Below the pieces are notes generated by a model. It did no database searches and had not been told where the DNA came from. It saw only the letters and a list, made by a program, of their open reading frames with translations. From Eretmocerus hayati (taxonomy: Eukaryota; Arthropoda; Insecta; Hymenoptera; Aphelinidae), in NCBI GenBank assembly GCA_029851415.1, contig CM056743.1, positions 72,437,186-72,501,185 of the forward strand: a DNA stretch of 64,000 bases. Reading direction: 5' to 3'. This document shows positions 33,432-44,364 of this stretch, piece after piece; position 1 is the first letter of the stretch; each line of letters begins with the position of its first letter. Both the position numbers and the translations under genes were made by a program.

Positions 33432-33860
33432 GGAGACCGGACTGTTTCATAACGAGTTAGATAGCTTTAGCGATTTCAATTTTAGCGGTAGATTAACGCT
33501 GGTTGCTATCATATTCAAATCACGCGGTAAATATTAATGAGGGTGGCTCCACTCCCGGCTGAACCGCGCATAGCATGGGCGAAAAAGGAGCCAGAATTCC
33601 ATCACGTATCTACTAAAATCATAACACTTATAATTTTGGTTACATCAGAGTTTGAATAAATAATCAAAATATATTGAAAATCTAATTACATCGACGAAGG
33701 TGATGCGGTCGGCTGATGGGCGAGAACTGGCGCAAGCCGCAGCAGGCGACGAGCGCTACGGCGCAGGGCTCGTAAGATTGAAGTGAAAATGGTGGTGCGC
33801 ACCAATATTCAAATAGGTAAAAGACAATGAGTGCAATTCTAAACATTCCGCCCTACTCGA
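33432..33860. other. No gene seen
   Basis: Short unique stretch between the foldback element and Helitron 2. A GC-richer block lies near 33700-33780, but no frame is supported. Confidence 0.45.
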
Positions 33861-36812
33861 TTCTCCCCCTAATATATAGTAGTGAGAATGAGATTCCTCT
33901 GAATTCCCTTGAACTCCCCTGAATCCCCTTGACTGCCTTGAATGCCCAGGAGGGCCCCTGAGGGCCCCTGAGGGCCCTTGAGGGCCCGTAAATTTTTCTG
34001 AGCCCCTGCAGGTCCCTCAGTCTTCTCAATTTCGTTCTGCAGCCTTCTAGAAATGATCTCGTCCTCATCATCATTATTTTCCGTCAGATTATTCAATTAT
34101 TAAAACATTTAAAGTGAGCTTGGGTTACGAAGAAGATGTATATTTCTACCAAAAAAATGTGAATCAGGAAAAATTTACAGTATATCCGAGAATCAAAAAT
34201 CAATAACCAAAATCTTCGTATGACGGAACACTCCTCCACACCATGAACTTCATTTTCCAGAATCGAGCTCTCAATTTCCATCTTCTCACCACCTAACAAT
34301 TTCAATTCATCTACAGCCTCCACTGTCACATGTACGTTGAACCTGTAAAGACCACTCAATGAAATCAATTTCGAAACGATTCTTTTCACTCTTATCTGAT
34401 TGATCAGAAAATTAACTCTTCTCTTGTAAGTCACCGCAAACTTCTAACTCCACTCCACGATCGTACGATTCAATTTGACCGTTTCCATCTTCGACAACAA
34501 TAACATCAAGTTTGTGACGTATATTCGTGTACACCCAGAATTCCACTTTTATTTTTTTCATTCCTTTGAACGCATTGATCCTTTGGATAAACCTCTATCT
34601 CTGGAGAATCGACAAGATCTGTGTGAAAATCGTGTCATGTAGTCGAAACATCACCAATTCAACTCACTTATTGTTCCTTTTTTCGAAGGTATATCATCAA
34701 ATTTTATTTTGTAGTATATCCCAACGTTATATTCGCGATTCTCTTGTTCAATTTGATGATATTCTCGTTATGAGATGACAGAACAACTGTATTCGTAGAA
34801 ATATCTCCAGTCATGTCTTTGAATATGGTTCTCCATACATCATTACTTATACACGTATACTTAATTTGATATGATGATTGATTTGCTAATATTATTCTCA
34901 ATTCCGTTCAAAGTTAACCATTCTGTACGTACCTCACTAATTCACTCCCATCGCCCTTTTTCTGGAACTCAGATTCGCGAAATACTTTGTCAACATACGC
35001 AACTATAGTTCTGTAATATCAATATCATCAACATCTCTAATCATAGAGATACATATCAGTGAACTGAATTACTAACGTTGTTTCATCTCCAATTCGGACT
35101 CTATTCTTCGAATAATTGAGTCCAGGAATTCCTCACATTCGCTGTGAGCTCTCAAAAAAATACTCTCTGTTTCATGCAATGCTATTATTTCATCCAAACA
35201 CTCAATTCCTGTAGATCGATCTGATTATTTTGAGCACTTGCCGTATTCTTCTCCAACCTTTTCTCTCGAACTGTTCGTTCAAACACCACAAGATTACCTG
35301 CTCCTTCAGTTCATATACTTGTATCGTTTTCCCCAACTCCAGATTTCACTCCATCTTAACGGAATTTGAGAACAATATACTTGAATTTCCAATCATAGAT
35401 AACAAAAATATCAAACATCAGATACCCCGTCCCAAACAACCTTTTCCCATCTCATCTGAACCATCAAATCTATTTTCAATAAACGAATTCTTCGGATCTC
35501 TTTACCGAGAAAGAGCAATGTAAAGCTGTCCATTGGAGGGAATCGGCCGTTTTATATAAATATCAACCGTATCCAAACTTTCACGTGGAGAATTATCAAT
35601 TGCCAATACCGAGACCACAGGGAGCTGTTTCCTGTGAACTACAAACGGCAGGGAAGACTCACCCTTGGTTAGTGTTAGCTTGGGTACGAAAACTACTGTC
35701 TCCATATTCTCCCCACTTATCACTCCCGCTTCAATATCATGCTTGTACAATTACCTAATCTTCAATCGAATCCCATTACACAAACCCTTCGCCACGCTCA
35801 GATTCCGAGTTATCAGGTTCCGAATCAACATCACAATAGCATTTACTTTCAAATCAAGTCCACGTGGAGTTAAACCGTCTCTAATTCTACTCAGAAACTC
35901 GGTTGGATATTTCAGATGAGTGTGCTCCTCAGTTGGATCCACACCTTTGTGAGTCGCATGATCAACGCTTAGTAAGATGAAGTCGGACCATCGAACATTT
36001 CCAAGATTTTCTTATTCAATTTTATGATATTTTCTTCATGAGATGACAGAACAACTCTATTCGTAGCAATATCTTCATTGATGTCTTTGAATATGGGTTC
36101 TACGTACATCATTACTCTTCCGCTCAGGTCTCACTTTCACTTCATCAATTCTACCCTCACCTCTACCAGAAGGATGTTGGAAAAATCAGGTCCTTAGATC
36201 TCAAATTCTTAGTCAGCTTCATTACATTAAACAATTGCCATAAGGCTGACGATGTGATAGTTTCCTGGATTATAGAATTTCTATTCCCATTGGTCAAAAC
36301 TGGCAGGATTTGTCTGAAATCCTCGCCTGAAATCACCAATATTCGACCAAAGGGTGAGTCATTGTAAAAAGCGTCACGGAGTGTTCTATCGACCACCTCC
36401 AACGCTTCTTTGGAAATCATTGATGCTTCACCCCAGATGATAACACCTGCTTCCCTCAATTTCTTCTCATCCGCATCAGATTTCAAAAAAATACTCTCAA
36501 TACTTTCTAAATCCAGGGGTATTCTGAAGTATCTATGACTTGTCATACCTCTGGTGAAAAAAATCGACGCAATACTCGTCCACGCCATTGACAGAACCTT
36601 CTTCTTTTGGGATAAAAAGTATTAAATGAGAGACCTTTACAAGGAAGTTTTTCCACAATCTCCAGGACCATCAATGAAACCGACTAGACTTTCATTACTT
36701 CTTAAGTTGCTATGGATGGATTATTGATTATTCACTCCTTCAAATCAATAATCAGGAGTAGCGGGGGTTGGCGAGCGGAGCGAGCAGGGGGGCTTGCCCC
36801 TCCCTCCCCAAG
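33861..36812 (+). mobile_element. Helitron copy 2, non-autonomous
   Basis: It shares the 5' end TTCTCCCCCTAATATATAGT and nearly all the interior of copy 1 (21438-24576), including AGCGGGGGTTGGCGAGCGGA before the 3' end. The terminal hairpin has decayed (CTTGCCCCTCCCTCCCCAAG then T), so the exact end is inferred. The copies differ mainly in the minisatellite and in scattered substitutions and small indels. Confidence 0.7.
35502..36588 (-). pseudogene. Helitron-type PIF1 helicase fragment, copy 2
   Basis: The same minus-strand helicase remnant as in copy 1. GMTSHRYFRIPLDLE begins the main open segment (36588-36163), the motif II-like region reads GEAS, and RILVISGEDFRQILPVL follows. The C-terminal motifs are at 35750-35502: VFVPKLTLTKG, FVVHRKQLPVV and, at the very end, GQLYIALSR, which matches the motif VI region of Helitron helicases. 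A stretch preceding GMTSH, in another frame, encodes the Walker A neighbourhood. It is interrupted by frameshifts and antisense to the Helitron ends. Copy 1 lost the GQLY..ALSR end, so copy 2 is the better template for this domain. Confidence 0.8.
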
Positions 36813-37140
36813 TGATTATTATACATCAGCAATCCATGACTTGAATAATTCCATTTCACGAAAAAATCAGAGATCAGACTTGAACTCAAAATGGATACAA
36901 TTCAAGGATGGCTTTGCCAAAAATCAATTCCAAGGATGAAAAGCAGTAGACTCACGAGCTAATCCGCTCTGGATTGAGGAAAAACATTGAAATTACAGTG
37001 AAAGAACCGGGAATCTCGACGGTTCTGAATTCATCGCGCTTAATGAGTGCCTTTGGGCTGATAATATGGAGGAAAAGAATTCTACTAAAATCAATATCAA
37101 GATAGGACTCTGAATATATCAAATGATGGACTCTTCCAAT
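36813..37140. other. No gene seen
   Basis: AT-rich. No supported frame or element end. Confidence 0.4.
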
Positions 37141-37149
37141 ATGATTATT

Positions 37150-37925
37150 CGGCTTCGAGAAATACCAAATATGTACAAGATGAAGACCCGAACGGAATAG
37201 AACAAGGGATAAGTATGCGATACTTCACGAAATGTACGTCCACTTCTAAAGCATGTACCATGGTAGAGATCCGGAACCCATATTGAACGAGGAGCAATTC
37301 ATCGCGAATGTCCATCTCATAGTTTTGGACTGTTCCGAACAAAGTGAAACTCTGAAGAATGCACCAGTTGGCGTTCGCTTAGAAATTGAATAGTGGGAGA
37401 ACTTCCCAGATAATACATCGGCTTATTGTCTGATTCAATATGATCGAATTATCGAGATCATTCTGAATATGAATCACTGGACCTGGAAGAGATGATGAGT
37501 GTAATTGATCTATTGAAAGACACTACTACCCTCAGCTTCTATGTGACTCTTCTAGGTTATTTAAGAAGGAAAATTTGCTTTCAGGCACTCGACTATATCC
37601 ATAAGATCTAAGATGATCCGAAATGCTCCAATCCTCACCGTATAGATTGTGACTTCTAGGATGAGAAAGTCTATTACGATATCAGAGTTGCAGATTTTTT
37701 GAAAACCATTCTTGACGATGACATCTGTCTCATACGCTTCGGGATATCCAATGAGCGTGAGCGTGATAGACGATGCGAGTCTCACGATCCACGCTGGCCT
37801 GAAAATTACAAAGTTCAAACTTTGAAATATAGAGGGTTCTGTAGTACTAAAGGTATCGGTGTATTCGAGCATGATTCCGATTGTGAATACGCTCACCTCA
37901 ATCATTAAGTGGAGCATCTTACTGC
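37150..37925 (+). pseudogene. Decayed coding remnant, plus strand, family not recognised
   Basis: Several short plus-strand segments read like protein although stops and frameshifts separate them: MRYFTKCTSTSKACTMVEIR near 37215, then a segment around APVGVRLEIE near 37365, then DYIHKI and KVYYDIRVADFLKTILDDD near 37660-37730. Composition and codon use look coding, but I cannot name the family. It could be an old transposon or virus-derived gene. The long minus-strand frame at 37947-37561 looks like the shadow of this remnant. Confidence 0.3.
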
Positions 37926-38091
37926 TCAGTATGTCTTGAGATGGCATCTGTCGTAGACATGCAAGGCTTTGAACGGCCTCTCACTAATTTTGTTTCAAAA
38001 GAACTTGCGATAGCTCCTCTCGGTACCTATTCCAAGCCTCTTGTCTTTCTGTACAAAGAGCCTTCCCCCGGAAGAGATTGTCCCAGGAATA

Positions 38092-39609
38092 TACAATATG
38101 TGTCGTAATAGGTGTACATACCGCAACTGGGGTATAAATGGGATTTTGTAATTTCGTTGGAAAATATCGAAATTTTTTGTGATAGCTTTCATTTTTTGTA
38201 ACTTTTAATTGAAAATGCCTTTCAAATCATTACATTTGTAATGCTTTGAAGGGGGTGCCAACTTCGCACGCGTGTTGATTTACCCTTAATCATTACATAA
38301 CAAACAAGCGTCTGCTGTGTAATGATTAGAGTGAGGGCCATCGAGGTTGAGCTACGATCCTTATCGTTTTTCTGTAAAGGATAATGAAATTATTACTGGT
38401 TTGCGGTAATGGTGGTGACGAGAGTGATTGCAAGTGCGCGAGTGTTGATTCTTCTGTGGGCGTGCGGGCATTGGTTTAGCTGCGGATTAGGCTGCGGAGC
38501 AAATGATGCAGATCATCAACATTGAATGCCATCGTCGTGGTCCACGTGTTGCAGACGGCCTCCCCTAAAAAAGAGCTTTTGCGTCCTGGCTGTGATTTGT
38601 ACGACAGATTCTCTGTTGCGACACAATTCTCAGAATTCATTCAGGACACGCGACTGATCCTTCCCGTGGCGTTATTGTGCGGGCATCCACTCAGTCATAC
38701 AGAAGTCCTGTGACGTTTTCAGAAGTGCAATACTCGCGTGCGCTAATAATAATATCTCTCGCGTGCGCTAAGCTTATTACTCAATTTTAGCGTACGCTAA
38801 AGTCGCCTTTCGCGTGCGCTACTATGCAGAGTTTAATTTTCGCGTACGCTAATTCCCTGGAAGTATACACCATGAATTGTAGCGCACGCGAAAGGCAACT
38901 TTAGCGTACGCTAAAATCGAGTAATAAGCTCAGCGCACGCGAGAGATATTCTTATCAGCACACGCGAGTATTGCACTTCTGGAAACGGCACAGGACTTGT
39001 GTATGACTGAGCGGATGCCCGCACGAAAACGCCACGGGAGTGATCAGCCGCGTGTGCTGAATGAATTTTGAGAATTGCGTCGCAACAGAGAATCTGTCGT
39101 ACAAATCACAGCCAGGACGCAGAAGCTCTTTTCTAGGGGAGGCCGTCTGCAACACGTGGACCACGATGATGGCATTCAATGTTGATGATCTGCATCATTT
39201 GCTCCGCAGCCTAATCCGCAGCTAAACCAATGCCCGCACGCCCACAGAAGAATCAACACTCGCGCACTTGCAATCACTCTCATCACCACCATTACCGCAA
39301 AACAGTAATAATTTCATTATCCTTCACAGAAAAACGATAAGGATCGTAGCTTAACCTCGATGGCCCTCACTCTAATCATTACACAGCAGACGCTTGTTTG
39401 TTATGTAATGATTAAGGGTAAATCAACACGCGTGCGAAGTTGGCACCCCCTTCAAAGCATTACAAATGTAATGATTTGAAAGGCATTTTCAATAAAAAGT
39501 TACAAAAAATGAGAGCTATTACAAAAAATTTTGATATTTCCCAACGGAATTACAAAATGCCATCTATACCCCAGTTGCGGTATGTACACCTATTCCGACA
39601 CATACTGTA
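38092..39609. mobile_element. 1.5-kb palindromic element, TA duplication
   Basis: The two halves are inverted copies with very few differences, meeting near 38850. The ends TACAATATGTGTCG and CGACACATACTGTA are flanked by TA (38090-38091 and 39610-39611). The centre (38725-38960) is rich in CGCGTGCGCT and TTAGCGTACGCTAA motifs like those of the 15.4-16.7 kb core. Mirror-image 63- and 74-residue frames in the two arms are the same sequence read from both sides and are not treated as genes. Confidence 0.85.
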
Positions 39610-39631
39610 TAAGACGGAATTCGTGGCTTGA

Positions 39632-42248
39632 GAGAAACTTTCATGGCATCCCTTGGCATTTTGGAGACGTCACTCACACTCAACTAGGTCAGGTCACCTT
39701 CTCCGAGAGCTTTTACAAGACGCTGAGTCCACCATTGTCAGAGGTTCAATAAATGAAGAATTATTGGAGCGCTTTGATTTTGAAGTGCGCGACATCGTGG
39801 AGTCTGAATATCTATCATTAGGTGCTCTGTACGATCAGAAACACGTCACAGTCTGTACGCATCATCCTACCCCACTGAAAATGCGCGGCCGCCCGGGCGG
39901 GTGGAGGGCGGGCGGCGGGGCAGGCGGCAAGACGGGCGCCCTGCCGCCGTGATATTTTTGTTGAAAAGTGCGGGCGGCAGGAAAATTAATTTTTCCATAA
40001 AGAAGTCTTTTTTTCTGGAAGTTTTTTCTCTCGCACAATTTTGTCCTTCAAAAATCCATTCGAAGACAAATCACCTAGTCGCAAAATTACGTTTGTGTAG
40101 CATTTGGCTCCGGATAATGCAGACAATGAGCAAGTCAAAGTCTCGTGATGTTGAGAAATTCGCGCAGAAATATGTTCGACAGCGAAACAATTTTCCTTCT
40201 AATTTTTTCCCTCCTCTGGTCATGATGATATTGATCATCATTCATTCATTTGAAGGATTCCCTCTGACCCGCCCCCCCCCCACCCAAAAGTCATTTCGAA
40301 GCAACCAATTCACTTTTAAGGTTTTGTTAGCGTAGGATCAGGCTGTGAGGATCGCAAAGACAATTCGTGAGACACCATTCTGTGGTGCAGAGGAATCAGC
40401 GGGAAAAGAAATTTCACTCCGGATTTTCTTCTCTCCCGTGAAGTTATTCCAAGTTCACCCTCCAATTGCAAAATATTCGAATATTCCAAGGAGACGTAGC
40501 TTGACATCATTCTGTTCCACTATCTGATTCCTAAATCTCTCCCATTGTATCTGTGGATTCACTAACCTTGCCGTTAATAACTACGACATTAATCTCATTC
40601 TCGGAGGAGTGACATTTCAAGTAATGATTATGTCCTTGTATTACGATTATATGAATTATATGATTGACGAATAATTCGTTATATGTTTATGATACACTTT
40701 TTTTTACCAATCATTCGTGATTCTTCCGAGAACGAAATGAACGTTTTCTTCATATTGTTATCCGTGGCACGGCTTATATTAATAAATAAATAGAGAGCCG
40801 CAGTATTCACTCATTGTACCTCGTATAGAGAAAAGACTGACTCCCTTTGTCAGTCTTGAAACATCATTCGATGAGACTTGTTACTTGCTTCGATGATCGG
40901 GGCTAGTATAGTATGATCAACATTTACCATCACCTTTAGTCTTATCAAACATGGGCTCTGAACATGAATGATAACCAGTTGTGTCCAAATACCTTAAAGT
41001 AATTGATTGTTCTCAACTTATAAAAAAGTAGCACGTATGCAGACAGTTCACCTTGCGCAAGAAACTCTAGAAAATTCAATATTTGGTGTTTCAAATACAA
41101 TATTTTCAATGTTTAATAAGACTAACGGTGATGGTAAATTTTGATCATACTATACTAGCTCCGATCATCGAAGCAAGTAACTAGTCTCATCGAATGATGT
41201 TCCAAGGTGACAAAGGGAGTCAGTTTTTCCTTTGTACGAAGTACAATGAGTAAATACTGCGGCATTCTATTCATCCATTTATATAAGCCGTACCCCACAC
41301 ATATCAATATGAAGAAAATGTTTATTTTGTTTTTGGAAGAGTTATGAATGATTTATGAAAAAAATGTATATCATAAATGTATTATCCGTCAATCGTATAA
41401 TTCATATGATCGTAATACAAGGACATAATCATTACTTGAAATGCCACTCTCCCGAGAATGAGAGTAATGTCGTAGTTATTAACGGCTAGGTTAGTGAATC
41501 CACAGATACAATGGGAGGGATTTAGGAATCAGATAGTGAAACAGAATGATGTCAAGCTACGTCTCCTTGGAATATTTGAATATTTCGCAATTGAAGGGTG
41601 AACTTGGGATAACTTTACCGGAAAGAAGAAAATCCGGAGAATACTTTCTTCTACCACTAGCTCCTCTGCACGACAGAATGGTGTCTTACGAATTGTCTCT
41701 GCAATCCATACAGCCTGATTATACGCTAACAAAACCTTGAGAGTGAATTGTTCGCTTCGAAATGACTTTTTTCGGGGGGGAGTGGCGTGCCAGAGAGAAT
41801 CCTTCAAATGAATGAATGATGATCAATATCATCATGACCGGAGTAGGGAAAAATTAGAAGGAAAATTGTTTCGCTGTCGAACATATTTCTGCGCCAATTT
41901 CTCAACATCACGAGACTTTGACTTGCTCTGCATTATTTTGGATGCATTATTCTTAATGCAGACTTTGTCTGCATCATTCAGAGCCAAATGCTACACAAAC
42001 GTAATTTTGCAACTAGGTGATTCATCTTCGAATGGATTTTTGAGGGAAAAAATTGTGCGAGATAAAAAATCCAGAAAAAAGTCCTTTTTTTGGAAAAATT
42101 AATTTTTCTTCCGCCCGCCCCGCCACCCGCCCTGCCACCCGCCCGGACGGCCGCGCATTTTCAGTGGGGTAAAGCTCGAAAAGCAGTTTGTGCACTTCAC
42201 GCCGCTGAACTCATCAAGAAATTCATCAATGATCATTCTCAAGACTAA
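39632..42248 (+). pseudogene. Open frame of unknown function split by a 2.3-kb palindrome
   Basis: The frame 39632-39869 reads as protein (including NEELLERFDFEVRDIVESEY) up to the TA at 39868. After the palindrome it resumes at 42172, in phase, and runs to a stop at 42246-42248 (including AVCALHAAELIKKFINDH). Joining across one TA gives about 105 continuous residues, which supports both the insertion model and the reality of the frame. The upstream limit is a TGA at 39629; a splice acceptor or an earlier break may lie there. The family is not recognised. It may be the 3' end of a host gene or of an older element. Confidence 0.5.
39870..42169. mobile_element. 2.3-kb palindromic element, TA duplication
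   Basis: The ends CCCCACTGAAAATGCGCGGC and GCCGCGCATTTTCAGTGGGG are exact inverted copies, flanked by TA (39868-39869 and 42170-42171). GC-rich subterminal blocks (GGGCGGGTGG... and mirror) lead into arms of about 1.1 kb that meet near 41000. Mirrored blocks include GAACAGAATGATGTC and ATAATCATTACTTGAAATG. It carries no transposase and would have to be moved in trans. Confidence 0.9.
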
Positions 42249-42249
42249 A

Positions 42250-42900
42250 TAGAGGAGATGCAGTGGGAGAATATAAATAGTGAGTGAGCTCATGTTCCCC
42301 TCATTTCATCATGGGTTGCAAATCAAGTGAGGTCACGAAGTGCAAGCTCTCAAAAGATGAGTTGGAAGAACGAAGTCGAAAGTATGCCAAATATTTCGAA
42401 GCATCCTCTCAACCGCACGGAAGACGCCCTTCTCAACGTGAATATGGAGAGAACGGCGAGAAGTGTGATGTTTGTGATTAGGTGCTATGAGCCTGAATGA
42501 ACTGCTGTCTTCGCTCATTCTATCATGGGAAACGGAAGCGGCAACGACTCTCAGTAGTGAAATCTCCTCCTGGATGGAAAGCAGAAGAAAAAGGGCCCTC
42601 TATGTAAAAGAAGAAGTCTGAGGAACCATTCACCCAGGATTCTTAGTCGAATCCCAACTATGAGGATGACAAAATGAAAAAATGCGATAAAAGAATAACC
42701 ACGTGAAATACGGACTGATAAGACCTCGTTCCTACCTCACGGGTTCCTAGTACATTAGAACTTTGAACAACCCGAATGCATTAGAAGCGATACTTATAGT
42801 AATCAAATGCGTTGCATTAGGATGCCCAGGGAGTTCGAATGCACTTGCATTTGTGCGATGTGGGACTTTTGATGCATCGCACTGGAACGCACTTAGCTAT
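42250..42900. other. No supported gene
   Basis: Short frames only (for example 42284-42481). Nothing resembling a known domain or element end. Confidence 0.4.
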
Positions 42901-42901
42901 A

Positions 42902-43078
42902 CAGTAAATCTTGTCTAAATTGGACACCCTCGGTTCCAGGAACAAGTACTCAAAATAGACAGGTGCCCAATATACGGAGGGCATTCAACATGTAAAGTAT
43001 ACTCTTGGTTCCACATTGGAGTGCCTAATTTAGACAGGTGCCCACCATATAGGGTGCCCAATTCAACAGGTTCCACTG
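42902..43078. mobile_element. 177-bp pogo/Tigger-like MITE, TA duplication
   Basis: The ends are CAGTAAATCTTGTCTAAATT on the left and, reverse-complemented, CAGTGGAACCTGTTGAATTG on the right. These are diverged inverted repeats of the CAGT(A/G)(G/A)AA type, flanked by TA at 42900-42901 and 43079-43080. Inside, AGACAGGTGCCCA occurs twice. No coding frame. Confidence 0.6.
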
Positions 43079-43344
43079 TACTACTGACTTCGCTATGTGT
43101 GGAACTCGAAATCTCTCTGCCCAGAGCAATGGCTGTGAGAGAGATTAACTGTGCATAAGAGTCGTTCTCCGAGTCGCACGCGAGCGTTTGCATCATTTAC
43201 GTTTCTGATCTCTTCGAATTTTCAAACAAGCGACCGCTCAGAGGATACCAACATTCAATCTGTCACGAAAAAGGTCAGCGCTGTCTCAATAAATCATCTC
43301 GCAACCGATGATCATACCCAACGCCTAAGTGTAGAGATACTCAC

Positions 43345-43540
43345 CGTTGCAGACACGTTTGGCAATGAGAAGTGAAGAATTCAGGCAACAAACATGATGC
43401 AATAGGTTCTTCGGCCGTCAAGACATCACCTGGATGGATAATTCTCTCGGCAAAAATCTGTTTTCCAGCTCCGTAAGACTCTCTCACCACGACCGAGTTA
43501 GAAATGAATGATTTATCCGAACCGGCCGAATCAACTCCAC
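43345..43540 (-). CDS. Single exon of a SMYD-like SET/MYND protein
   Basis: The minus-strand reading is bordered by an acceptor (TTATTCGCAG, ending at 43541) and a strong donor (GTGAGT, plus-strand 43339-43344). The peptide includes GAGKQIFAERIIHPGDVL followed by TAEEPIASCLLPEFFTSHC and CxxC. This matches the start of SMYD-type SET domains (G+x..A..dI.pGe.l..E.P.a, then the first Cys pair of the MYND finger), closest in feel to SMYD4-like lysine methyltransferases. Only this exon is visible. The neighbouring sequence on both sides is transposon-derived, so the rest may lie outside the window, or this may be a relict copy. Product identity is moderately sure; functionality is not. Confidence 0.6.
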
Positions 43541-43980
43541 CTGCGAATAAAATTCCTTGGTACACAGAGACTACGGGCCTCTTCAACTGATGAGGCTATT
43601 GCATTGGGAGGAATCAGCTCAATCAGATGATATGAGTGAGTTGGATTTGGGAGGATATGAGGCCATACTGTCACACAAATGGAAGAATTACCTTGCTGAA
43701 GAAAATCGAGTGATATATCAATTGATGGAACATTCGATGAAAGACTTGATGAATCACTTGATAAATCAGTTGATTCATCGGGTCAAATGCACTCGGGAGT
43801 TGATTAGTTGAATGATTATATCATTCCCACCGCTCTATGGACTATTCTATCATGTCCAGTAAGCTTGAGTGTCGTAGCTGAAATGAGAAAGGGGTCTGAT
43901 GTATCAGATGATAATTCAGATCGTCCTCTTTTTGGTATATTATATTGTAGGTTTTTTTAATCGAGTGTCACTAGTAGCCC
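43541..43980. other. No supported gene
   Basis: Contains an open segment (43557-43811) with no recognisable domain. Possibly intron of the SMYD-like gene or degraded 5' sequence of the Penelope-like element. Confidence 0.35.
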
Positions 43981-44049
43981 TCATACGGTGAAAAAGTCGA
44001 AACCATTGTCAGATGACGAGAAAAAACAGTTCTGTGCACATTCACAAAA

Positions 44050-44364
44050 GGTGAGCATTCCATACTCCAAAGGTTTTTTTCAAAAATGTTCTAACGTGCT
44101 CGAATAGCAGAATATTCACACTCTGCCAAAACTCAACCAGAATCTCCAAAGTATCATGAAATTAGGAAAAGATTCGTTCAATGAATTCGAGGCAACAGAA
44201 TTAGTCTATAAGTTCACATGTAAAAACTGCCCAGCTTCATATGTGGGAGAGACGAAAAGATCGTTGGCAACCAGGCTTGATGAGCACATATAAATGAAAA
44301 ACCCAAACACGGTTGTGTCATTACTCATGAAAGATCTTGGACATGATTTTGACTGGTCGCATGT
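44050..44364 (+). pseudogene. PLE GIY-YIG endonuclease domain
   Basis: The plus-strand reading gives a block like the PLE linker (SIPYSKGFFQK), then ELVYKFTCKNC, the GIY-YIG-type core CPASYVGETKRSLATRLDEH and DLGHDFDWSHV. This order (CxxC, then YVGET with a downstream Arg/His) is that of the endonuclease that follows reverse transcriptase in Penelope-like elements and nicks target DNA. In-frame stops (near 44104 and 44291) and the insertion at 44364 inactivate it. The missing C-terminal part continues at 55213 across the nest. Confidence 0.8.

Noticed and set aside
38522..39179. Two mirror-image open frames as a duplicated gene pair
   Set aside because: They are the same sequence in the two arms of a palindrome, bordered by TA duplications, and show no recognisable domain.
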